A stretch of 64,000 bases of DNA from Isoetes taiwanensis. Lineage: Eukaryota; Streptophyta; Lycopodiopsida; Isoetales; Isoetaceae. Positions 55,201 to 64,000 of the stretch are shown piece by piece. Every line of letters begins with the position of its first letter. Within the stretch, counting starts at the first letter, position 1. Below the pieces are notes generated by a model. That model ran no database searches. It worked only from the letters and a program-made list of their open reading frames with translations, and had not been told where the DNA came from. Where the stretch lies: contig JAJEKV010000307.1 of NCBI GenBank assembly GCA_021234155.1, forward strand, positions 297,378-361,377, given 5' to 3'. The translations under genes were made by a program, and so were the position numbers.

Positions 55201-55660
55201 GTTCAAAGTTGGAGATGATGTTTGGCTCAAGATCAAGGTAAAGGTGCAAAGCTCAAGATCGGGAATTGCAAGAAGCTTGCTCCAAGGTGGGCTGGACCTT
55301 TCAGAATAGTCAAGAGAGTAGGCAATCAATCCTACAAACTAGACTTGCTAGCACACCTAAAGATTCATAAGGTCTTCCACGTGAGTTTGTTAAAGAAGTT
55401 CACTCCAAATCCAGACAAAGTCTTGGACACTCCAACGTTGTTGGAAATGACTGAGGAACGGCCGGAAATAGTTCCAGAATTGATTCTTGATAAAGCTTTC
55501 AAGAAAACGAGGAGATCAGAATTCCTCCAGTATTTGGTCAAGTGGAAACATTTGCCACTGGAAGACGCGACATGGGTACTTAAGAAAGAATTAGTAAAAC
55601 AGTACCCACAGTTTATGGAGCAATGGGACGGCAAGGTCATCTCCTCAAGAAATCGGCTCG
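55195..55660 (+). CDS. Element D integrase C-terminus with chromodomain
   Basis: The frame from 55222 includes K-L-A-P-R-W-A-G-P-F-R-I, H-K-V-F-H-V-S-L-L-K-K and then P-E-L-I-L-D-K-A, S-E-F-L-Q-Y-L-V-K-W-K-H-L-P and D-A-T-W-V. These are GPY/F-type and chromodomain motifs of chromoviruses. Aromatic Tyr and Trp at the usual places suggest methyl-lysine reading or chromatin targeting. This stretch is open, and the frame runs past the domain to 55806. Confidence 0.9.
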
Positions 55661-56507
55661 TGCATGTCGATTTGTGTAGATTAATTCTATGTTTAGTTAA
55701 GATTAATCCACACGATGCAACCTATGCTTGGTATGGGTCGCATGCGTTGTTACCGATGATGGGACCACTACGGTGTTCTCTAGGGCGTGGTGTAATGTCA
55801 ATGTAGACATGACCGCTGCTTCCGCTTGGACGAGTGGAAGATAGATTAGAAAGTCTACTCCGGCATCCAACGGAAGTAGACAACCTCGAGAGAAGGGAGG
55901 TCATGAAGGAATGCATCGATAGGAAAAGCACCTCTAGCCCCATATATGCTTTTGATAGGAGGAATCAGGCCTTCACGCCCCCATATACGGAAGGACCTAT
56001 CCTCCACGCCGGGCAACTAGGGTGTAGGCATGAGCGCATATAGGCATATAGGCGCTGGCCGCCATGGCCATAATGGAAGATTCACCCTCTTCCTACGCTG
56101 TAGGAGATTAGCCATGCATCCATGTAGATAGGTGGGTGGTCACCATATAACCAAAATTTTATTAATAACTAAATGGTACTAACGTAGTGTCGACCCGCGC
56201 AGCCAATAGAGCATCCGGAGGGCAAGGAGGTCGAAGATTTAAGACTTGCAACACAAATTTTGTTGGAATGTGTCGCAAGGGAATGAAGAGTACCCCGGTT
56301 GTTAATTTGAATTTTGATAAACTTAATTGCCATGATAAGTGAAGTATCGAAAACCCGCTTTTAATGATGTTATGAATTGATAAGTTATTTCATAATATAA
56401 TCGTTAGTAATAATGTTCTAAAAATATTACCTTAAGGTAATGTTAATAGATGTGTAAATGTGATAGGAGTATATTATATGTATCGGGGTGATTGCGGTGA
56501 AGGGCCC
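55661..56507 (+). other. Element D 3' untranslated region
   Basis: Between the chromodomain and the 3' LTR. A 70-codon frame (55834-56043) has no recognisable domain; nothing else seen. Confidence 0.6.
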
Positions 56508-56520
56508 AAGGTGGGGAGAC
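56508..56520 (+). promoter_or_regulatory. Element D polypurine tract
   Basis: AAGGTGGGGAGAC just before the 3' LTR, nearly the same as in element B. Confidence 0.85.
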
Positions 56521-56524
56521 CACA

Positions 56525-58222
56525 ATGTCGCTGGACAAAGATCATTTCAGGTGAGAATGACGTTTTTCCAAAGACAAAGATACCTGGTCCCGTGATCTAT
56601 AATCGCATCGCCACACGCCGCACACGCCATCCCGAACCGACGGTAACGCACATATAGCCAAGTGGGTAGCCCTAGGGGCAACTTGTTAGAAATGTGCATT
56701 GGCATTAATGTGCACATTTACCAATGTACACATTAATGTGGGCACACATTTCCATATGGACACCTTATGCCAAGTGGGCCATACCCATAGGTGTAATTAA
56801 TGTGCACATTTTCCAATGTGCACCTTCATTAATGTGCACACATTTCCATGTGGGCACATTTTGCCACCTAACCATTAATGGCAGTGGGGCCCATTCCCAA
56901 TTATCCCACATGCCAAAAGGGGATAATTGGAAACCCTAACCAACCCCCATGTTCATTTAGGAGGGGAAACCCTAACTTGCCCATTTTCGTTTCTAGGGGT
57001 TTTAGGACTCGCTTTGGCTGCCTCAAGAGCCAAAACCGCATCCTGCACCCCCGCCCGAAAGTGAACTGCACCTTTAGTTTCCTTTGATTCGAAAGTGTTT
57101 CAGCAGGATGGTCGAGCTCAGTCGAGGAGTCCCTCAAGGATGGGGTATTTAGGCAATTTAATAGCTTAAACCCTTTTTAGTCATAAAATCAGTAGGTTTA
57201 GCCTAATAAATTGCTCATAGCAGCCTTCTAGATCCCTAGATACTGCAGACTCTAACTAAAGAACCTAACTCTATGATATAGATTAGATCTTGTTCTTTAG
57301 TTCTCTTATGATGTATGTGGATGATGTATCTCTATGAATTCTTTGTATTGGGAAGGGGGTAGAGACCTAAAGCTTGGTAGTGGATGCTCCTAGATTAGCC
57401 CTCTAGCACCATATAAATTCGCCTGTGGTACAAGAGCCACACCGGGTTGTGGGTGAAAGGGCCGACTGGGCGAGAAGGAGGTTCCTGCCCCGACTTTGAA
57501 CGATCCTCCGGGTGTGTAAAGCCTACCATGGATCATTGTGACTAGGTCCGATGGCTTGCCAGCATCAAGGTGGGCAAGGCATGGGCTCGACACCCGTGAA
57601 GTGGTGTTCACTTTCCAAAGGGTTCACCGAATAAGGACAGTGGCCCTCTAGTCACCTTTGAGTCGCCAGGTAGATCTCGAGGGAGTGATCCCCACCGCCC
57701 CATCTGAATCGGGAGGATGAACTCTGAATAGCCCTTTCTGGCCATGCATCCCGGGGCTACCGGGTCCCAACACTTTTCAACCTACTCCGCAAAGTGTGCA
57801 ATGTGAGGGGCGGATGGAGTGGACAACCCTACTTACAGTTTTATGCCCAAATCCATTGCCATGAATTCTCGCCTCAAGAACGATTCGGAGACCCAAGCCG
57901 CCGGGCCATTCCCTTTGAGCCCCGAGCCTTTTGGTAGAACTCCCCATATGCATTGTGCTCACCTTGTTTATGCAGATGTGATGGACCACCTTCGAGGTGG
58001 CTATGTGCTTATGTTATATACCGACATGTATGTTTACGCCTCGCAGCCTAGGTAGACCCCCGAGGGAGACGGGGTAAATGACCCCTTCACTCTTCCCACC
58101 GGAACCCGCCACGGTTATTGTTGTTATGTGGAGGGCCCTCAGAGACGGGCATGGAGCTGGTATGGGGATGAACTCCTGTTTGTATACGGTGAGTGCACCG
58201 TATACGAGTAGGGGACGTCACA
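56525..58222 (+). repeat. Element D 3' LTR
   Basis: Matches 44863-46533 from about 56558 onward. The first 30-odd bases are poorly aligned, so the exact start (56525 or about 56557) is uncertain. It ends GGGGACGTCACA, followed by CCTAT. Confidence 0.9.
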
Positions 58223-58227
58223 CCTAT

Positions 58228-58353
58228 CCACCAGAGGTTGCTTCCATTGCGGCCGCCCAAGAGAGACCGTGGGTGACCCACATCATGGACACCCATCGCC
58301 GCCACCACCTCCCTCGGCCCAAGGATGAGGAGGGGGACCTAGCTCTTAGATAA
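58228..58353 (+). pseudogene. Element C ORF2, third part and stop
   Basis: Continues the frame cut at 44862 and reads P-P-E-V-A-S-I-A-A-A-Q-E-R-P-W before an acidic end and TAA (58351). The three parts sum to 1407 nt, divisible by three. Confidence 0.8.
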
Positions 58354-58570
58354 TTGTATTACGATTTTGTATTGCGTATAGTTGTAAATTTTTGGTTTGG
58401 CATTTTCTTTAGCCATTCTATAGTTATGATATACCATCTTCTTAGCAATTGTGACTATTATATTAATGAATACAATTAAAATTGTTCTCTTCCATGATGC
58501 TATTCATCTATCTATTGGAATTTAGGGCATGACGAAATTGTTCAATGTTCTATATTCATTTCTATCGTCT
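58354..58570 (+). other. AT-rich spacer, possible 3' end of ORF2 transcript
   Basis: No gene. It ends in a pyrimidine-rich stretch with TCGTCTTGCAG (58575), a plausible splice acceptor for a gag-pol transcript. Confidence 0.4.
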
Positions 58571-59028
58571 TGCAGAAGAAACACTTGAAGAATATGAAGA
58601 GAGAATTACCGACCTGATAAGGAGGGACGATCCATGACCACCCGACCAGGACTATGGCCAAAGGTATGGGGAGTACCCGGAATGGGACGAAGGTTACGAG
58701 ATGGAACCCACGCCACCGGGGAGCCCTATGATCCAGCCAAGGGATGGAGATAGTTAACATTCTCGTGGAACGAGCCCACGAGGATCCGGGCGCACTCTTC
58801 AAGACATGGGACTATTGGGACATGTCAAGGCACGGCTTTCGAGGACGCCAACCACCATCCGGCGGGCAAATCTTCTATGCATTAAGGAGGCTTTTCAATC
58901 TCCTTATTATTAGCCCAATGCTAGATTACCAATCTGTGATAGTCCAGGCTTGGGCACGATACAAGCTCGTTAGGGCCGTACGTGAAAGTGTTCGCTATTC
59001 AATCTTGTACCCATTTGCGAACCCTTAG
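58571..59028 (+). CDS. Element C ORF3 / gag leader, unknown
   Basis: After the acceptor-like site a frame reads E-E-Y-E-E-R-I-T-D-L-I. A second frame (58744-59028, 94 residues) reads V-N-I-L-V-E-R-A-H-E-D-P-G-A-L-F-K-T-W and L-V-R-A-V-R-E-S-V-R-Y-S. I do not recognise either, and element D has no clear counterpart of the second. Confidence 0.35.
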
Positions 59029-59695
59029 GCCCAGTCTCTTTAGTTGTTCTTGTGATGTTATATGTGAGTTGAACTTTAAATGTCCAATGTATAATAACCG
59101 GCCCTTGTATTATATCTTTGTATTAACTGGCCACTACCAATGTAATCGAACCTTAATGTAATGACTGCTTGCACCTGTAATAAGGATCCTTGCCATTGTA
59201 CTTTTTCTTGTATTCTTTCTAACCTATTCAAAATGGCATCCTTGTGAGACCTTATGTCACTATAAGTTGCCTTATTTTTTTTTATGCTGGATATAGACGG
59301 GGAACGTAACGCTGCCTGGCAGACACCCTCAAATGCCAGTAGACTAACACCTGAATAGGAACTTATGTTAATGAAGAGACAATTAGGCTGAAGTTAAGTT
59401 TATGTGTTGCATGCCAACCCTCCACAAACATATACAAGAAGACGGACCGGAGTTACCTCCCATACTCCCCAAGTCCACCCACGCAGCCAGCCCATCTCCA
59501 CCGCAACTAGCCCTCAGATTCCGCACGTAGGGGACCCCTGCAATAAACGCCGCCGGAGTTCCTCTAGGAGGGCGCCACCTCCTCACAATCAGCCACTGCG
59601 GGTCCTCGAAGTCGGTATCAGATTGGGGCCATCACCATGCAAAAGCCGGATAAGGAGTACCGAAGATTCGCAGGATACAAACCATAACTAGTATA
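59029..59695 (+). other. Spacer and degenerate gag N-terminus of element C
   Basis: Mostly non-coding. A Pro/Arg/Ser-rich frame (59404-59691) may be the disordered N-terminal part of gag. Confidence 0.4.
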
Positions 59696-60005
59696 TGGAT
59701 GAATAGGAACCGCCCGCTTTGATGGGAAATCTAGAGGCTGACTAAATGCGTAGTCATGGTTGGACGAAATGAAGGAGTTTGGGAACTTCCTATGGCATGA
59801 CGTAAAAAGGATACAGTGGAAGGTGGCCACCACAAACCTTACCGGGTGCTCCAGATGGTGGAAGGGCTATGCCCGAGCCAAGCATCCGGACGTAGCGGTA
59901 AAAGTTCAAAAGTTTGCCAAAGCGGTCGCATTATGTGCCCGTACACAAATGCCAACAAACTGCACCTTCTACGTGTTAGAGCGTATGGGTAGTTTGGCCT
60001 ATTAA
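59696..60005 (+). pseudogene. Element C gag domain
   Basis: S-W-L-D-E-M-K-E-F-G and V-A-T-T-N-L-T-G-C-S-R-W-W-K-G-Y align with W-L-D-E-M-S-E-Y and A-T-A-N-L-K-G-A-A-R-I-W-W-K-G-Y of element D. It is truncated by shifts after F-A-K-A. Confidence 0.8.
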
Positions 60006-60584
60006 TCGATGAATTTATGTGCCGGAGGCTGTATGTACCAGGTATGAATGAAAAGAGGGGGTGGAGGGTTACATTGAAGGGTTGGCCCCATCAATCAAAC
60101 GAATGGTTAAGGCCATAGGACCAAATCGCTTTGCAGAGAAATGAGGCTAAAGCATTGAGCCTCAAGAGGACACACCAAAGAACCAGTATCCTGCCCCGCC
60201 CTTACTGCAGGAACACGGTTGCCCACACCCATAAACCCCGCTGCTGTCCCGGGCCTTCTGCTAAACTCTTATGGCCGCCAGAAAGAAAGTCACCGCACGC
60301 CGATAAATGTAACAATGTCGGAAAGAAGTCGAACTCGCACCCGGTTCTAAAGAGGTTCTTTGCAACAGCTCCCGTCGATGCTGCGCGACAGCATGCCCGG
60401 CGACCTTCGCGCAATTGTCCCAGGTTACGCGACGTCACTTCGCTATATTTAATTTACTTAACACCGAGCTCAAATTTAACCTGCCGGTGATTTAGCTCAG
60501 TAATATTCGCTGCCCTATTGATCCCTGCACGGCGAAACCCGCAGCCAAGCCGAAGTCACCGCCATTATCAACGAGAACAATGAC

Positions 60585-60915
60585 AAGAAGCCTTTATAAT
60601 TTTTATGGATATGGAAGTACACATAATTTTGCTTCTCCCTAGAATGGCCCAAGCCTTACAAATTGAAATATTGAGGTCCCACCGAGGCCTGCCACTTCAG
60701 CCGGTGGTAAGGTCGACATACCCATGGTCACGTGATCAACCTCAAGATGCAACCGCCTGTGTGCACCAGTTGCTACCGAAAGTTAATGGATATTGGCAAC
60801 CTAATCTCATTATGGAATTTGGCATTCCGCAAAAGTCAAACATAGATCATGAGAAACGTGGAAGTTACCTTCAACGCAGCCTAATGGAGCCCGCTGTGGA
60901 CTATAAAAGGTGAAC
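60585..60915 (+). pseudogene. Element C protease relic
   Basis: G-S-T-H-N-F-A-S-P-R-M-A-Q (across two frames near 60610-60650) parallels G-S-S-H-N-F-A-S-P-R-M-V-Q of element D. The catalytic D-S-G is lost. The rest of the domain is decayed. Confidence 0.65.
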
Positions 60916-61069
60916 CATTCAATCCTATTATGCGCCTATGTCCATCGACAAGCTAGATAAAGCTATACGCGAAGGGAAAGTTCTCTCATATTAGACTTGC
61001 TCTCCAATGAGTCGATGCAAAAGAACAAGTCATCGACACTACGAGGGGATTGCTAATCTTTCAAGAATT

Positions 61070-61860
61070 TGGTGATCTTTTTCCAGATGAGATCCGGTAA
61101 GCTTCCTCCTTTTTAGAAGGGTAGAATGTGAGATAGCTTTTAGAGCCGTGTACTAAGCCTACCAAAGAAGGCCCTGCATCATATGAGTCCCTCCGTGAGT
61201 TGGCAGAGCTTAAGAAGCAACTTCAGAGTTACTAAACCTAGGTTTCATTCGACCTAGTGTTTCGCCTTTGGTGCTCCTATTCTTTTGTTAAGAAAAAAGA
61301 TGGCTCCTTGAGGATGTGTATTGATTATCTAAGAACTTAACAAGCATACCATCAAGAATCGCCATGCTTTGCCTAGAGCGTATGATCTAATGGACCGCCA
61401 GGGCCAAATATTTCTCAAGATTGATCTACGCCCGGATATCATCGACAAGGATTAAAGAGGAGGACATCCATAACTGCCGCACTAGATATGGGGGTTTGGC
61501 GAGTTTACCGCGATGCCTTTTGATTAACCAATGCCCCGCAACGCTTATGCGACACGAATGATGTCTTCCGGACAATACTTGATGATTTTTTGTTATTTTC
61601 TTTGACGACATTCTCATCTATAGTAAGACCCTAGAGGAGCATGAAAACACCTTCGGTTGGCCTTACAAAAGCCAAGACGCCATCGCTCTTTCCAAGTTCT
61701 CTAAATGCAAGTTTGTCAACTGGTATTCCATTATTTGGGCCATGTCATTTTCGGCAAGAGGAAATTGCTACGATCCGGAAGAAAAATAGAGGTCTAAGGG
61801 AAATGGCCTATCCCGGAAATGTTTCCAGGTCCCAAGTTTCTTGGGATTAGCAAGGTGATA
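61070..61860 (+). pseudogene. Element C reverse transcriptase relic
   Basis: F-P-D-E-I near 61080, G-F-I-R-P-S-V-S-P near 61240-61270, [11 protein letters not shown] near 61300-61330 and V-I-F-F-D-D-I-L-I-Y-S-K near 61594-61629 are Gypsy RT motifs. They lie in changing frames with many short indels relative to element D. Confidence 0.8.
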
Positions 61861-62034
61861 TTATCTAAAAATTTGTAAAGAATTTTGCAAAGATTGCAGC
61901 ACCTCTTACAAATCTTACAAAACATGAGCTGGGTCAAGGATTGATGGAACATCGAAGGCAAAAGGTTCAAAGTTTCCAGCTACAGCCTAAAGATGCTCCT
62001 TAACGCCAACTTTCAGCTCACATTACTGCCCCAT

Positions 62035-62410
62035 CCTCGAAGGATAAACCAGTGGCAACGGATGCTAGTAAGATTGCCACCGTGGAGTCCTAATGCGTGA
62101 GGGGAGTGGGTTATTGCCTGCGATTCCAAAATGAATGAGACAAGAGCACGATACCCTACCCATGACCGTGAATTGTTGTTCGCGTCCATGCCCTGCGGAT
62201 ATGGAGACACTACCTTTCTTGGTAGGAGATTCCAGCTGGATACCGATCATCGAAGCCTCCGTTATTTAACCACCCAACCATCTCAACCTCCACGAGGGAG
62301 ATGGATGGAATTCTTTGGAGGAGTATGATTTTGAGATTATGTATAAACCTCGAAAGTAATAATGGGGAGCTATGGATGCGCTGTCACGCCATCCCCGGCA
62401 AACCCCAACC
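62035..62410 (+). pseudogene. Element C RNase H relic
   Basis: V-A-T-D-A-S-K-I-A-T near 62050 carries the first catalytic Asp. Y-P-T-H-D-R-E-L-L and L-D-T-D-H-R-S-L-R-Y-L and R-G-R-W-M-E-F follow (62131-62328), then A-L-S-R-H-P. Confidence 0.78.
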
Positions 62411-62619
62411 CATTGTAATGTAATTTCTACACTCACCAAAGGAGTTTGTGTTTGATAGAGCGCACTTTGGCCACGGATCCCGAAGTTCTGGGGAAGTTTG
62501 GCATAGTTTGCTAAAGGAAGTCGCGACGGATAAGGAGGGGGAAGCCTTCGTGTGTGAGTAAGAAAGAGGGCAACTTGTTATATTACAAAGATAAGTTGTG
62601 TGCTCGAGACTCTCGAGTG

Positions 62620-63180
62620 CATGTTAATCCTCCACGACACACGCAACAGCCCTATAGGCCGACATGCGTGGTTTATGAAAACCTACTTTAAGATTCGCCC
62701 AGCTATTTCTGGCCTTCATGAAAAAAGGACATTGTCGCACATTAAGCGTGTGTCGCTGAAACCAAAGTCGCTCGCTTATGATTCCGCGTAGTTGTAACCT
62801 CCGATGTGCCCAACGCCAAATGGGAAGTGGAACCATGGATTTCATTGTGGGCCTTCCACCCAGACCCGCGGGATATGATGCCTTAATGGTAGTGGTCGAC
62901 AAAATTGTCGAAAAATGGCTCATTTCTTTGTCATGTCGCACTAATGGATGTTCTCTTCGATACCGCCTTCCTGCCATTTGCCAAGGAGATCTTCAGATTA
63001 CACCGGAATGCCACGAAGTTATTATATCCATCAGATCCCAAATTAGTGCCTTCAAGGATTTCTTGCCACCATTCTAATTCAAGCTTATGAGACGGGTATA
63101 ACGCCATCCCTCACGATGTATTTGACAGAGCGTAATTCAACCGCATTATAGAGGATATGCCGCTAAGCTATGTGAGTAAG
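62620..63180 (+). pseudogene. Element C integrase relic
   Basis: H-D-T-R-N-S-P-I-G-R-H-A and, in another frame, M-D-F-I-V-G-L-P and D-A-L-M-V-V-V-D-K parallel the element D integrase. The CxxC pair and most of the core are destroyed. Confidence 0.75.
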
Positions 63181-63499
63181 CAATCACAATGGGTCATTTA
63201 CATTTATCCTGGTCGAAGTTTGCTCACAATGTAAAGATGAAACAGAGTCTTCCATCGCTCCTTGCGATAAATTATGATTATCAATGTTCCATCTGCATAC
63301 TGGCATAACCCCCTGCCAAAAGTGGAGGTTTCCCAACAACTCTTCTCTTGGAGATGCAAGTCTTGTTCCAAGAAGTTCGTGGTTACTTTTAAGACGACGC
63401 AATGCCGAAAAGTGTAGCCGTATATAATCGTGACCCCACGCTGCTTTTCCGTGTGTGGGTGAACGCCTTTAGCGAGATTAAGGTAAACAAGCTGTTTAA

Positions 63500-63910
63500 G
63501 ATTGGCACCTAAAGAAGTTGTTCCGATGGGCTGGACCGCTCCAAATTATTGAGCTTGTTGGAGAGCAAAAGTATTATCGCTTGAATTGCCGCCCGCTTGA
63601 GGGATCCACGTCTTCACGTGAGTCTTCCAAAACAACACACCCCCCATCCGGGAGGAGGTTTTGGACACCCCAACCCTCGAAAATGACAGAGGAGTTGCGC
63701 TGGAGATAGTGCCCGAAGCTCTTCTTGATCAACATATAAACAAACCAGAAGGACTCAAATGTTGCAATACTTGGTTGGTGGCAGCTAACTTACCGCAGAG
63801 GATGCTACTTGGATGATGAAGATAGACCTTGACAAGCATTTTCGGATTTCATGCGGGATCTCGTCAAGATTATCAACGATACATATCAACCCTCGTACCG
63901 GGCGCAAGCT
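63500..63910 (+). pseudogene. Element C integrase C-terminus / chromodomain relic
   Basis: R-W-A-G-P-L-Q-I-I-E and, near 63700-63850, decayed pieces of the chromodomain (V-P-E-A-L-L-D; Y-L-V-G-G; E-D-A-T-W-M) correspond to element D. The 3' LTR lies outside the window. Confidence 0.6.
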
Positions 63911-64000
63911 TGAAAGCTTGATTGCCAAGTAAAGCAGCTCAGAGGGGTAGATGCATCGTGAAATAATAATACAATGCATGAAATTTTATTAACGCCCACC

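Larger units (their letters stand above)
44863..58222 (+). mobile_element. Element D: 13.4-kb chromovirus with histone H3 ORF
   Basis: LTRs 44863-46533 and about 56525-58222, target duplication CCTAT (44858-44862 and 58223-58227), tRNA-iMet primer site, ORF1 with H3 tail motif and H3 fold, ORF2, gag, protease, RT, RNase H, integrase with chromodomain, and polypurine tract. Excision restores the ORF2 frame of C. Related to C (homologous ORF1, ORF2 and gag-pol) but with a different LTR. Several frame breaks occur in pol. Confidence 0.95.
29232..64000 (+). mobile_element. Element C: Ty3/Gypsy chromovirus with histone H3 ORF, hosting B and D
   Basis: 5' LTR 29232-30837, tRNA-iMet primer site, ORF1 with an H3 fold, ORF2 (in three pieces), a possible ORF3, then gag, protease, RT, RNase H and integrase in Gypsy order, running off the right edge. 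Elements B (34093-44337) and D (44863-58222) are inserted in ORF2. Without them, about 11.2 kb of C is visible. ORF1 and ORF2 are almost free of frameshifts, whereas the gag-pol part (59.4-63.9 kb) is heavily shifted. Confidence 0.9.

Overview
The window looks like repeat-rich nuclear DNA of a land plant. The reasons are nested LTR retrotransposons primed by initiator-Met tRNA (TGGTATCAGAGCC primer sites), a chromodomain Ty3/Gypsy lineage, telobox-type AAACCCTAA motifs, and fragments of plant-like nuclear genes (FMO, kelch, transportin). I cannot place the species. Few long intact reading frames exist, and most coding sequence belongs to mobile elements.

Layout. 1-5187: a minus-strand Copia element (LTRs 72-515 and 4733-5187), with the start of a second, tandem copy at 1-71. 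5192-7345: a decayed DDE-transposase-like gene. 7346-13300: mostly non-coding DNA with dispersed, tandem and small inverted repeats. 13494-17478: a small gene group made of a coiled-coil/RING-like protein, a HAD phosphatase-like protein and a convergent two-exon acidic protein. 17907-29231: hypothetical frames, a second transposase scrap, fragments of FMO, kelch and transportin genes, repeats and a relic LTR.

From 29232 to the right edge there is one old plus-strand chromovirus, called element C here. Two other elements are nested in it. Element B (34093-44337, minus strand, target duplication GAGAC) has LTRs of the same family as C but an essentially non-coding interior. Element D (44863-58222, plus strand, target duplication CCTAT) is a 13.4 kb chromovirus. 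Removing B and D, with one copy of each duplication, rejoins a single reading frame of 469 codons (ORF2 of C, with five nonsense codons).

The main discovery candidate is that C and D both carry a histone H3 gene between the primer site and gag. In C, ORF1 (31616-33130) is an N-terminal domain of about 320 residues fused to a complete H3 histone fold. It is interrupted only by a 251-bp inverted-repeat insertion (32579-32829) whose GAAA duplication makes the disruption exactly 255 bp. In D, the homologous ORF1 starts with the H3 tail motif M-A-R-T-K-Q (47188) and ends with a more divergent H3 fold (48171-48440). Both elements then carry a second conserved ORF of unknown function (ORF2), followed by gag-protease-RT-RNase H-integrase. 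D ends in a clear chromodomain. In D, ORF1 and ORF2 each have a matching promoter cassette: two copies of a 70-bp palindrome, a TATAAATA box and a shared leader motif. In C, ORF2 is preceded by a 16-bp TGACGTCA palindrome and a TATA-like stretch. This suggests a chromovirus lineage that makes its own histone from internal promoters while its integrase has a chromatin reader.

Caution: copies of the same repeat differ repeatedly at CAG/CTG motifs, and unrelated elements carry the identical altered primer site. Some frameshifts may therefore be consensus errors rather than biological decay.
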